Shown here in pieces: positions 1 to 7,902 of a stretch of DNA of 64,000 nt. The stretch's first letter is position 1, and every line of letters starts with the position of its first letter. A program made the translations under genes and the position numbers. Source of the DNA: Cohaesibacter marisflavi (GTDB lineage Bacteria > Pseudomonadota > Alphaproteobacteria > Rhizobiales > Cohaesibacteraceae); assembly GCF_900115225.1 (NCBI RefSeq), contig NZ_FOVR01000003.1, positions 312,017 to 376,016 of the forward strand, in the 5' to 3' direction. The notes beneath the pieces were generated by a model that saw only the letters and a program-made list of their open reading frames with translations, was not told the DNA's origin and searched no databases.

Positions 1-42
1 TGATTGCGTTAACCCCAATTCAGGCCCCTAAGAGCGATAGTC

Positions 43-609
43 ATGGTGACATCTTCAATGACCCCAAAGCACGCCCCGGATCGTTTCTTCCCTAAGCTTC
101 AGCATGGCGTTCTGCTTGTTGCAGCCCTTTTTATGGCATCTCTCATGGCCGTCGGCTTTTCGACCAGAGATGCAAATGCCCAAGGGGCTGTGCGTTCCCA
201 GCATGGAGATTGGGAAATCCGCTGCGATACGCCTCCGGGTGCTCCGTCTGAGCAATGCGCTCTGATGCAATATGTCACCGCATCTGATCGCGACAATGTG
301 GGCCTGACGGTGATCGTTCTCAAAACCGCTGACAAGTCGGCACGTATCCTCAGGGTTTTAACACCGCTTGGCGTGTTGCTGCCCCATGGCCTTGGCCTGC
401 ATGTGGACGATACCGATGTGGGCAACGCCGGTTTCGTGCGCTGCCTGCCACAGGGCTGCATCGCTGAAGTCATCATGGACGACAAATTGCTCCAGCTACT
501 CGAGGGTGGCAAGATGGCAACCTTCATCGTCTTCCAGACGCCCGAAGAAGGCATCGGCATTCCCATCGAGCTCAATGGCTTCAAAGCAGGCTTTGAAGCG
601 CTTAACTGA
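43..609 (+). CDS. Invasion-associated locus B (IalB) family exported protein
   Basis: A 188-residue protein with a long hydrophobic N-terminal segment (about residues 22-40) ending in an ANA-Q type signal peptidase site, then a compact domain starting at the GDWEIRC motif. That motif and the spaced cysteines (RCDTPP, EQCALM, RCLPQGC) are typical of IalB-like proteins, which are periplasmic or surface proteins in Rhizobiales. In Bartonella IalB is linked to erythrocyte invasion; in free-living relatives the role is unknown, so no virulence function should be assumed. A second possible start lies five codons downstream at 58 and would give a more normal signal peptide. It begins 42 bases into the window, so its promoter is mostly outside. 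Confidence 0.8.
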   Translation: MVTSSMTPKHAPDRFFPKLQHGVLLVAALFMASLMAVGFSTRDANAQGAVRSQHGDWEIRCDTPPGAPSEQCALMQYVTASDRDNVGLTVIVLKTADKSARILRVLTPLGVLLPHGLGLHVDDTDVGNAGFVRCLPQGCIAEVIMDDKLLQLLEGGKMATFIVFQTPEEGIGIPIELNGFKAGFEALN

Positions 610-664
610 TTGCCTCTCCGGGCCAGAATTTTCTAAGGCTTGGAGATCAGACTAAACGGTTTGC

Positions 665-1108
665 ATGACACAGGACGCTCACAAGCAAAGATATGAGGGA
701 CGGTGCCTTTGTGGCAGCGTCTCTTTTGTTATTGAGGCCGTTTTTGATGGGTTCTTTCTGTGCCACTGCTCCCATTGCCGCAAGGGGTCTGGCTCGGCCC
801 ATGCATCCAATCTGTTCAGCAGCACAGCAACGCTCACATGGCTGAGCGGAGAAGAGCTGGTTTCGCACTATCAAATACCCAACAGCCGACATGCTCGCAA
901 CTTCTGCAAGCAATGTGGCTCTCCCCTTCCCCGTATCGTCAGGGCAAAAGATGACGAGGCGGAGACTGATGGTGGTTTGGTGGTCCCGGCGGGCTGTCTG
1001 GATACGCCATTGCCCCTGCTCCCGACCGCTCATATCTTCACGGGCTCACGCGCAGACTGGGATCATGAACTGGAAACAATTCCGCAGTTTGAAGATTTTC
1101 CGCGCTAA
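665..1108 (+). CDS. GFA family zinc-binding protein (glutathione-dependent formaldehyde-activating enzyme fold)
   Basis: A 147-residue protein with the full cysteine pattern of the GFA/CENP-V fold: C14-x-C16, C33-x-C35-x2-C38 (CHCSHC) and C81-x2-C84 (CKQCGS). These bind structural and catalytic zinc in family members. The founding member was reported to condense formaldehyde with glutathione, but most family members have no shown substrate, so the fold call is strong and the reaction is not. It follows the ialB-like gene after 55 bases on the same strand and faces the downstream membrane protein gene convergently. Confidence 0.85.
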   Translation: MTQDAHKQRYEGRCLCGSVSFVIEAVFDGFFLCHCSHCRKGSGSAHASNLFSSTATLTWLSGEELVSHYQIPNSRHARNFCKQCGSPLPRIVRAKDDEAETDGGLVVPAGCLDTPLPLLPTAHIFTGSRADWDHELETIPQFEDFPR

Positions 1109-1136
1109 AGGCGGCGCAGTTCAACAAGCGGTGCGC

Positions 1137-1772
1137 TCAATGCAAGCGATGCACCGAGCCTGAGGATTGATCGCCACCCTCATTGCTCCCTCCTTCGATA
1201 ACCCTTGCCGCACCGCGCCAGCGGTTGGCCAGCGCCCTGAAGCCGGATACTTCCACCATGCCCTGCGAACGAAAGCCCATCAGGGTGCGGATCTTTTCGG
1301 CTTCTTCCTCTGAGGGGAAAGCCCCAAAGGCGGGCAGGCTATCACCATTTTCCAGAACCGGATGGATCTCGATCACGGTTTCGTCGGTCGCCCAGTTGGG
1401 GCGGTGAAATTCCAGAATGGAAATATCGGTAAAGGGTGTCCGCTTGGCGCGACGACGAAACAGCCAATCGCGCGTGGTCTGGATCACCTGCTGGCTTTCA
1501 AGGTCGAGCCGCGTTTCCCGCGCCTCGCCCAGAATGGCCGAGAGCAGGAAGAACGCGCCCCCCACGCCCCCCATCAGGCCCAGAATGGTGTAGGGAATAA
1601 GCACCCAGCTGAAACTGTTCCATTGAGGCGCAACAAGCAAGGCATAGGGCAACAGCCAGAGCACGACACCGAACAGCCCAATCATCACGCGCACAGGCAG
1701 CGGATAATGGTTGCGGAAGAGGAAGGGATCATCCTTGACCTTGGTGCCGGTGTTGATGCCGCAGCTTTTCAT
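1137..1772 (-). CDS. Two-TM membrane protein with a cytoplasmic PH-like domain, paralogue of the 6298-6822 product
   Basis: A 211-residue protein with two hydrophobic segments (about residues 28-50 and 58-82) followed by a soluble domain with an LDLESQQV...PFTDIS...IEIHPVLENG pattern. The layout and several residues (LE..QV.QT, PF..IS, DE..IE, NG..L.A.G.F) recur in the 174-residue product at 6298-6822, so the two look like paralogues. The start has a strong GGGAGG ribosome site. It lies 39 bases after thrB on the same strand and is probably the last gene of an ispH-thrB operon, in the place where many alphaproteobacteria carry rnhA. Function unknown. Confidence 0.65.
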   Translation of the reverse strand: MKSCGINTGTKVKDDPFLFRNHYPLPVRVMIGLFGVVLWLLPYALLVAPQWNSFSWVLIPYTILGLMGGVGGAFFLLSAILGEARETRLDLESQQVIQTTRDWLFRRRAKRTPFTDISILEFHRPNWATDETVIEIHPVLENGDSLPAFGAFPSEEEAEKIRTLMGFRSQGMVEVSGFRALANRWRGAARVIEGGSNEGGDQSSGSVHRLH

Positions 1773-1811
1773 CGTGCCTCCCTTGCCCGAGCGATGCTCT
1801 ATTCAGGCAGC

Positions 1812-2777
1812 CTATCGCTCTATGCCATAATCCATCGGCGTCCGGATGGAGCGATGGAAGCGGAGTTTCTTGAGATACTCAATCGGATCTTTCGGCGTCA
1901 CCTGCGCCCCTTCAGGCACGTTCAGCCAATCATATAGGCGCGTTAAGTGGAAGCGCAAGGCGGCCCCTCGCGCCAGAAGCGGCAGGGCGTTATATTCCTC
2001 AAGCGAGAGCGGACGCACAGACTGATAGCCCTTGAGCATGGCTCTGGCCTTGGTCACGTTGAACATGTCGTCCGGTTCAAAGCACCAGGCATTGAGACAA
2101 ATCGCGATGTCATAGGCCAGAAGGTCGTTACAGGCAAAGTAGAAGTCGATGATGCCCGACAAGGCGCCGCGCAGGAAAAAGACATTGTCGACAAAGAGGT
2201 CTGCGTGAATGACCCCTTTGGGCAGATCCTTGGGCCAGTGAGCCTCAAAATATTCCAGTTCCTTCTCGATTTCGTTCTGAAGCCCTTTTTGCACTTCATC
2301 GGCGCGGTTGGCGCACATGGCAAAGAGCGGGCGCCAGCCACCGACGGACAAGGCATTGGCCCGTTCGATTTCGAAGCCCTCACCGGCCTTGTGCAACTGG
2401 GCCATGGCAACGCCAAGCTGCTCGCACTGCTCGACAGAGGGGCGACGCACCCACATACCATCAAGGAAAGTGACCATGGCAGCAGGGCGTCCGGCCAGAT
2501 GGCCAAGGGCCTTGCCCTCACGATTTTTAAGAGGCGTCGGGCAATTGAAACCACGCTCGGACAGATGCTCCATCAGCCCCAGAAAAAAGGGTAGATCGGA
2601 CGGGTTCACCCGCTTTTCATAAAGCGTGAGAATATAGGGGCCGGTTTCGGTCTGCACGAGGAAGTTCGAGTTTTCGACGCCCTCCGCGATGCCCTTGTAG
2701 GATGTGAGCGCGCCGACATTGTAGCTGTCGACAAATGCGCTCAATTCTTCATCGCTGACTTCCGTATAGACCGCCAT
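1812..2777 (-). CDS. thrB: Homoserine kinase, APH-fold type
   Basis: A 321-residue cytosolic enzyme that phosphorylates L-homoserine with ATP in threonine synthesis. It belongs to the aminoglycoside-phosphotransferase-like ThrB type used by alphaproteobacteria and pseudomonads, not the GHMP type of E. coli. Visible motifs are the N-terminal GVENSNF nucleotide loop, the catalytic Brenner motif HADLFVDN near residue 190 and the IDFYFAC metal-binding motif about 20 residues later. Length matches the family. The start is preceded by AAGGGGA. It lies 92 bases after ispH on the same strand; this ispH-thrB order is common in Rhizobiales. Confidence 0.95.
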   Translation of the reverse strand: MAVYTEVSDEELSAFVDSYNVGALTSYKGIAEGVENSNFLVQTETGPYILTLYEKRVNPSDLPFFLGLMEHLSERGFNCPTPLKNREGKALGHLAGRPAAMVTFLDGMWVRRPSVEQCEQLGVAMAQLHKAGEGFEIERANALSVGGWRPLFAMCANRADEVQKGLQNEIEKELEYFEAHWPKDLPKGVIHADLFVDNVFFLRGALSGIIDFYFACNDLLAYDIAICLNAWCFEPDDMFNVTKARAMLKGYQSVRPLSLEEYNALPLLARGAALRFHLTRLYDWLNVPEGAQVTPKDPIEYLKKLRFHRSIRTPMDYGIER

Positions 2778-2869
2778 ATCGGTCCCCTTTCAACTTGTCT
2801 TCTCTATTGTCTTTTCTTTGACCACCAGGCCCTTGGCCCGGCTTCGCCATGTCAGTTTACCTGCTCGGC

Positions 2870-3877
2870 CTATCTCACCGGCTCCGCTCTGGGGCCTTCT
2901 TCCAGCACACCGGCGGCAATCGCTGCTTCGCGCAATTCGCGCGGGATGTTGAAGACCATGTCTTCATTGGCGATCCTGATCACTTCCACAGACACTTCAT
3001 AGCGCTCAGAGAAGGCATCAATCACTTCTTCCACCAGAATTTCAGGCGCAGATGCTCCGGCCGTGATGGCCACCGAAGAAATATCGCCAAGACTATCCCA
3101 ATCGATGTCGGCGGCGCGTTGCAGTAGCAGAGATTGCCGACAGCCGGCCCGTTCGCCCACTTCGCGCAGGCGTTTGGAGTTTGAGCTGTTGGGCGCGCCC
3201 ACCACGATCATCACATCGGCACGCGGAGCAACTGTCTTGACCGCTTCCTGCCGGTTGGTGGTGGCGTAGCAGATGTCATCCTTGTTCGGCCCCTGAATGT
3301 TGGGGAAGCGCGCCTTCAGCGCTTCAACGATGCCTGCGGTATCATCGACCGAGAGGGTCGTCTGGGTGATCCATGCCAGATTGTCCGGATCCTTTGGCTC
3401 AAGGCTTGCGACATCCTCGACAGTTTCAATCAGCTTGACCACATTGTCAGCCAACTGGCCCATGGTACCGATCACCTCAGGGTGTCCGGCATGGCCGATG
3501 AGCACAACCTCATGACCGCGCCTGTCATGCAACATGGCTTCCTTATGCACCTTGGAGACCAGCGGACAGGTGGCATCGAGATAAAAGAAATTGTTCGCCT
3601 TTGCCGCTGCGGGCACCGACTTGGGCACACCATGGGCCGAGAAGATGACCGGCTGTTCGGTCTGGGGGATTTCGTCCAGCTCTTCCACAAACACGGCGCC
3701 TTTGGCCTTCAGGCTCTCAACGACATATTTGTTATGGACGATCTCGTGACGCACATAGACGGGGGCCCCGAAGGTCTGGAGCGCCAGATCCACGATCTGG
3801 ATTGCCCGGTCGACACCGGCGCAAAAGCCACGCGGTGCACATAGCAGAATTTCCAGGGGCGGTTTCGTCTCGCTCAT
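2870..3877 (-). CDS. ispH: 4-hydroxy-3-methylbut-2-enyl diphosphate reductase
   Basis: A 335-residue iron-sulfur enzyme of the last step of the non-mevalonate isoprenoid pathway; it reduces HMBPP to IPP and DMAPP. The three cluster cysteines are visible in PRGFCAGV (near residue 18), DATCPLVSK (near 104) and [11 protein letters not shown] (near 205), and the substrate-binding AHGVPKSV and HPE motifs are intact. Length is typical. The start has an AAGGA site eight bases upstream. First gene of the probable operon ispH-thrB-(two-TM protein); transcribed away from the lipoprotein gene at 4219. Confidence 0.96.
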   Translation of the reverse strand: MSETKPPLEILLCAPRGFCAGVDRAIQIVDLALQTFGAPVYVRHEIVHNKYVVESLKAKGAVFVEELDEIPQTEQPVIFSAHGVPKSVPAAAKANNFFYLDATCPLVSKVHKEAMLHDRRGHEVVLIGHAGHPEVIGTMGQLADNVVKLIETVEDVASLEPKDPDNLAWITQTTLSVDDTAGIVEALKARFPNIQGPNKDDICYATTNRQEAVKTVAPRADVMIVVGAPNSSNSKRLREVGERAGCRQSLLLQRAADIDWDSLGDISSVAITAGASAPEILVEEVIDAFSERYEVSVEVIRIANEDMVFNIPRELREAAIAAGVLEEGPRAEPVR

Positions 3878-4218
3878 ACTGTCCTTACCTTCGATGTGTT
3901 TGCATTCAAATCGATATGGGCTCTAAGGGATATGAAGAGTGTGTACCGACCGATGTCAAGGCACGATGAATTGGAAAATCCGATCCAAAGCCATTTCTTG
4001 GCAAAAGTTGATGGAAAATTCAGTCCCGATCAGGCAAGAAAATGCTGAATCGAGGTAATTTGGCAGCTTGGATGAATTGCAAAAGCCAGATTGCCGGTTA
4101 TTATTCGCATTGGCCGTATTTTTGCTGTAAGTCTGGGCCAAATAGGGCACGGGTTGGCTTGAGTCGCACATGGTGATCGCCTTTTCCGAGCTTGATGTGA
4201 CGCGTAAAGAAAGAGTGG
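3878..4218. other. Divergent intergenic region between ispH and a lipoprotein gene
   Basis: About 340 bases that must hold the promoters for both divergent genes. It is moderately AT-rich. I see no clear operator palindrome, riboswitch or small gene in it; reading frames that cross it overlap the lipoprotein gene and have no ribosome site. Confidence 0.5.
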
Positions 4219-4881
4219 ATGATGTCGGTGTCTTTTTCCAATATCTGCAAACTGGCCGCCATGAGCGCCTTGGGGCTGGCGCTATCGGGCTGTGCAAGCG
4301 GACCGGGCGGCTTGAAAATGCCAAGCTTTGGCAGCAGCAATTCTGATGCGCCACAGGCCGCATCGACAGCCCCTGCCGCATCGGGCGTAACGTCCAGCGC
4401 ACGGGATGTTGCCAATGCAGGCACCATCGTGGACAGTACGACCAATCTCATTCTCAACAACGCCAAGAAGATCAACGGCTATTGCCCGTCGGTGAGCATT
4501 CTGGGCGATACCAACGTTTATCAGAATTATGCAAGGGGCGGCGAAGGCAACCCCAATATGCTGATCCATCAGGCCAACATCACCCAAACCGCGCGCGAAT
4601 GCACCGACATGGGCGCGGAGATGTATATCAAGGTCGGCGTCGCCGGTCGTGTGTTGGGCGGGCCGAAGTCCGGCGAGAAGGACAAGGCGGTTCTGCCGTT
4701 GCGTATTGTCGTCAAGCAGAAAGACAATGTGCTCTATTCAAAGCTGCACAAGGTGCCTGTAATGCTTGCGCCGCCGGATCGTTCGGGCCTGTTTGCCAAG
4801 GTAGATGAAGCGATTGCCATTCCCATGCCGCAAGAGCGAAATGTGCAAATTCTGGTCGGCTTCGATTCCGGTAATAAATAA
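4219..4881 (+). CDS. Conserved alphaproteobacterial lipoprotein, function unknown
   Basis: A 220-residue protein with a lipoprotein signal: hydrophobic stretch followed by the lipobox LALSGC with the modified cysteine at residue 25. A Ser/Ala/Pro-rich linker (about 30-60) leads to a domain containing NGYCPSVSILGDTNVYQNYARGG and a C-terminal beta-rich part. The second cysteine pair (YCPSV, ARECTDM) may form a disulfide in the periplasm. I recognise the general type as a conserved hypothetical lipoprotein of Rhizobiales but no function. It stands alone, with ispH divergent upstream and the XRE regulator convergent downstream. Confidence 0.75.
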   Translation: MMSVSFSNICKLAAMSALGLALSGCASGPGGLKMPSFGSSNSDAPQAASTAPAASGVTSSARDVANAGTIVDSTTNLILNNAKKINGYCPSVSILGDTNVYQNYARGGEGNPNMLIHQANITQTARECTDMGAEMYIKVGVAGRVLGGPKSGEKDKAVLPLRIVVKQKDNVLYSKLHKVPVMLAPPDRSGLFAKVDEAIAIPMPQERNVQILVGFDSGNK

Positions 4882-4939
4882 GCAGACTAATGGATGCGCA
4901 TAGCCTTGGCGATGCGCGTTCTACGATGCTTCGGTAGGG

Positions 4940-5806
4940 TTATGTCTCCGGCATCGTCTTTTTCAGCTCTTCGATGAAGCCGGGCACGGCGCGCGGGTCA
5001 ACAGAGGCCTCGCGCACCAGTCTATCAAAATGACTGGTCAACGAGCTGACGCGTGCGCTTTCCCGAAAGGCGATGTAAAACTCTCCGATATAGACCACAG
5101 CCAGCTTCGGGCCGAAGATGGAAACCGGAGCGCTGTAGATCTGGCGCGCGTCAAAGAGAAAGAGCCGCAGGCGCGGATACAACTCCTCGCACATGCGCGC
5201 AATGAAGCACAGCTGCTCTAGCCGCACCTCCCGGGACAAACCTGCATAATAGGCGCTTCCCGCCGCCAAGGCTCTCAGCTCATGCTGCGGCATGGCGATT
5301 TCATAATCCGACTGCCCTGACCTGAGCCACGAAAACAGCTCCTGCATCGCTTCGATGGCCAAGGCGGAAGCATGATCAAACGCGCTTGCATATTCCCATT
5401 TCAGCATCGCCTCGGTCTTCAACATATCGGGCAAAGTGGCGGGCACATGGCGCAATTTGTAACCGGCGGCTTCCTTGTGCCAGTCCAGTATCTGTGCATC
5501 CGCAGCACTGCGTTCTGCCGGACTGAGAGCAAAGCTGGACGCCAGCACATCGCCGGGGCGCTCTGGCCGATCTGTCAACCCGAGCAGCCAATCTGTGCTG
5601 ACGCCCAACGCAGTCGCGGCATCGGCAGCCAACTGCGCATTGGGTAGGCGGGCAAGATCAGGCTTGAGCAATTGCCCGATGGTGGAACGATCCACATGGG
5701 TTGCACGGGCCAGCGCGCTGCGCGACATGCCACACAGATCCATCGCCGCCAGCAGGCGCTCGCGGAACAGGGTCGCCCGGTCTCGTCTGTCCATTTCCTT
5801 CCCCAT
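4940..5806 (-). CDS. XRE-type helix-turn-helix transcriptional regulator with a large C-terminal sensory domain
   Basis: A 288-residue protein. Residues 13-70 form a Cro/C1 helix-turn-helix (MSRSALARATHVDRSTIGQ, then a second helix pair ending in LGVSTDWLLGL). The remaining 200 residues are mostly helical with no motif I can assign; several alphaproteobacterial XRE regulators have such a domain for ligand sensing or dimerisation. A second ATG four codons downstream (5794) follows an AAGGA sequence, so the start is uncertain by 12 bases. It is divergent from the small DUF2061 gene, across a 226-base region that could hold its target site. Confidence 0.8.
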   Translation of the reverse strand: MGKEMDRRDRATLFRERLLAAMDLCGMSRSALARATHVDRSTIGQLLKPDLARLPNAQLAADAATALGVSTDWLLGLTDRPERPGDVLASSFALSPAERSAADAQILDWHKEAAGYKLRHVPATLPDMLKTEAMLKWEYASAFDHASALAIEAMQELFSWLRSGQSDYEIAMPQHELRALAAGSAYYAGLSREVRLEQLCFIARMCEELYPRLRLFLFDARQIYSAPVSIFGPKLAVVYIGEFYIAFRESARVSSLTSHFDRLVREASVDPRAVPGFIEELKKTMPET

Positions 5807-6032
5807 TGGTGACTTTTATCTGCAAAATGCATTTTATGCAGCAAAAGCACCGAATGTCCAATCTTCCTTTGACAAGGTAGAAAGGGTTATGGCGCTTCGC
5901 GCTCTTACTATTCAATTTTGACTTGATTTCAATCGGTTGGCGCGTGATACGCCTCACCGCAAGGCGTTGCTTTGCCTCATCAGGCGTTGCGACCCCGCGC
6001 CCTATTCATGGGACATATTTAAGGAGAGACGG

Positions 6033-6257
6033 ATGGATACAAGAACAAGAACCATTGCCAAGGCTGTGAGCTGGCAGATCCTCGGGCTCTTTTCCATGAC
6101 CCTCGTGGGCTATCTGTTCACCCGCTCCTTTGCCGCGAGTGGCGGCATTGCCCTCGCCTCGGCGCTGACCAGCTTTGTCTTTTATTGCTTCCACGAGCGG
6201 GTATGGTCGCGGGTGCGTTGGGGGCGCATTTACGAGCAGAGCTCGAGAGGCCTGTAA
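6033..6257 (+). CDS. DUF2061 small membrane protein
   Basis: A 74-residue protein matching the DUF2061 pattern: a charged N-terminus, KAVSWQILG, then two short hydrophobic segments and the FYCFHERVWSRVRWG ending. Family members are small inner-membrane proteins of unknown role, sometimes near sulfate assimilation genes, which is not the case here. The ATG at 6033 has a strong AAGGAGAGA site and is chosen over an upstream in-frame start at 5937 that lacks one. Confidence 0.85.
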   Translation: MDTRTRTIAKAVSWQILGLFSMTLVGYLFTRSFAASGGIALASALTSFVFYCFHERVWSRVRWGRIYEQSSRGL

Positions 6258-6297
6258 CCCCTTCTATAAACGCCCCTCCCCGAAGAAAGCGTCTGCT

Positions 6298-6822
6298 TTA
6301 GGCTTCGTCCGGATCGGCATCTTCGGCAACAGCGGCCTTGATGCGAGTGACGATCTCTTCAGCCGCTGCGGAGCTTTCGAAAATGCCAGCATGGAGCAGA
6401 ACACCACCATTCACATCCATCATTTCAATCTCCGCTTCGTCGCTGCCTGGGGTCCGGCCCTTCTCCCCTGCCGGATGAACATGAAAATCGGAAATGCGGA
6501 CAAATGGGACGATGAACGGACGAGAACGCCCCAGAATGGAAGCCGATGTCTGGCGCATCTGGCGCTTTTCAAAATCAAAATCGATTTGCCGTGACCAGCC
6601 CATGATGCCCTGCGAGGCAAAGGTCCAGCCGAAACCGAAGGCCGTGAAGGCCACAATCAGCACCGCCATAAAGAGATAGGCATTCTCGCCATCAAAAGAA
6701 AAGCCGAAGATCACATAGAGCGCCAACAGCAGCAGAACGATACCAACCACCGCCTTGATTGCGCGGGTCGTGCCTGCAATATGATTTCTGATCGTGGTGA
6801 TGTGCGGATTGTCCTTGCGCAT
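6298..6822 (-). CDS. Two-TM membrane protein, paralogue of the 1137-1772 product
   Basis: A 174-residue protein with two hydrophobic segments (about 23-42 and 48-68) and a cytoplasmic domain (IDFDFEKRQMRQTS...PFVRISDFHVHP...EAEIEMMDVNG). The segment order and many positions match the 211-residue product near the left end of the window, so I infer a small paralogous family; the soluble part may adopt a PH-like fold as in YcxB/DUF304 type proteins, but that is a guess. It lies 20 bases after dgkA on the same strand, so the two are probably co-transcribed. Confidence 0.6.
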   Translation of the reverse strand: MRKDNPHITTIRNHIAGTTRAIKAVVGIVLLLLALYVIFGFSFDGENAYLFMAVLIVAFTAFGFGWTFASQGIMGWSRQIDFDFEKRQMRQTSASILGRSRPFIVPFVRISDFHVHPAGEKGRTPGSDEAEIEMMDVNGGVLLHAGIFESSAAAEEIVTRIKAAVAEDADPDEA

Positions 6823-6842
6823 GAGCCTTGGGGTCTCTCTGA

Positions 6843-7193
6843 TTATAGTTGACTATAGACCACATAAAGACTGTATAGCGAGAGCGTGGTCAAGCCGCAA
6901 AAAACGGCAAAGGAGCCAAGATCTTTCGCCTGACGGGCAAATTCCGCGAAATCATTGGTGAGATGATCCACCAGAACTTCCACAGCCGTGTTGAGAGCCT
7001 CCAGCGCAATGGTTAGCAGGAACAGGAATGTCAGAATGGCAAACTGCTCCGGCGTGGCACCGACAAGACCATAGATCACCAGCAAGACTACAAAAAAGAT
7101 GCATTCGGCTTGCGCTGCTGTTTCATGAAACAGCCTTATACAGCCAGCGTAGGAATATTGCGCGGCTTTCATGACATGCAGGAAATGCTTCAT
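6843..7193 (-). CDS. dgkA: Diacylglycerol kinase, DgkA type
   Basis: A 116-residue inner-membrane enzyme that phosphorylates diacylglycerol to phosphatidic acid, recycling the diacylglycerol left after glycan or phosphoglycerol transfer. Three hydrophobic segments are visible (about 29-46, 50-68 and 92-112). The family signature lies between them: EALNTAVEVLVDHL followed by FARQAKDLGSFAVF, including the catalytic glutamate and the asparagine of the ExxxNT motif. Length is normal for the family. A later start at 7172 is possible. Upstream neighbour of the two-TM protein at 6298. Confidence 0.92.
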   Translation of the reverse strand: MKHFLHVMKAAQYSYAGCIRLFHETAAQAECIFFVVLLVIYGLVGATPEQFAILTFLFLLTIALEALNTAVEVLVDHLTNDFAEFARQAKDLGSFAVFCGLTTLSLYSLYVVYSQL

Positions 7194-7455
7194 TGGGTGC
7201 TTGCTCTCATCTTGATCTGCGGGCTTTCGATGCGACGGTTTCTGCGCATGGCACTTGGGTGCTCAGGCTCGGGCAATGTTTCACTTGATTGGTGTGACAG
7301 AGAGATGACGCCTCCCTGTCAGCATGGGCCGGATGGCAGTAAAAAGCCGGGGATAGAGCCCTCTTCAATCCAATAAAGCAGCCAAATCGTGTAAACACAA
7401 TTCAATACACTTGGAAATTGCCACCCCAACCACCCCGTCGCGTGAGGGATTCGCC

Positions 7456-7881
7456 ATGAAACGCGCGTTATGTTCTGTATGGTCTGGCCTATGCCTCCTG
7501 CTCGCTGCTTGTGCCAACGGAGGGCAAACTGGCATGGTTGAGGATGTCACCTCCATTACCGACGTGCGTCATGTGGAGCTTGACGGACAGGCCTATCGCA
7601 TCATGGAAAATAGCGAAAAACACACCATCACAACAACGCCGCCCCTTGGCACTGCCTTCAAGGGCGGGCTGATCAACGGGCTGGCGCTGGGCATGGCCAA
7701 CGTGTTGACGGGCAAGGCGCAGCATTACAAGGCGGCACGGAAATATCTTGATGAAACGGACCGGGCCGAGTGCTCGATCAAGAGCGGCTTTCTGGTGGTC
7801 GAGCCGCGCTATCGTTTCCTTTATGTATGCCCGCAAGAAGAAGAAAAGTCAGGCGCAACCGGTATTGGGCGTCAAAGCTGA
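7456..7881 (+). CDS. Small lipoprotein, function unknown
   Basis: From the ATG at 7456 the product has 141 residues with a lipobox LLAAC (cysteine 19), so it should be a membrane-anchored lipoprotein. The rest contains a glycine-rich hydrophobic stretch (FKGGLINGLALGMANVL) that could insert in a membrane and an RAECSIKSG...YRFLYVCP ending with two cysteines. An upstream TTG at 7411 is in frame but adds residues before the signal peptide, so it is unlikely. I recognise no family. It is convergent with mutL, with 21 bases between them. Confidence 0.65.
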   Translation: MKRALCSVWSGLCLLLAACANGGQTGMVEDVTSITDVRHVELDGQAYRIMENSEKHTITTTPPLGTAFKGGLINGLALGMANVLTGKAQHYKAARKYLDETDRAECSIKSGFLVVEPRYRFLYVCPQEEEKSGATGIGRQS

Positions 7882-7902
7882 CCACGAAGGATCGTTTGAC
7901 AC

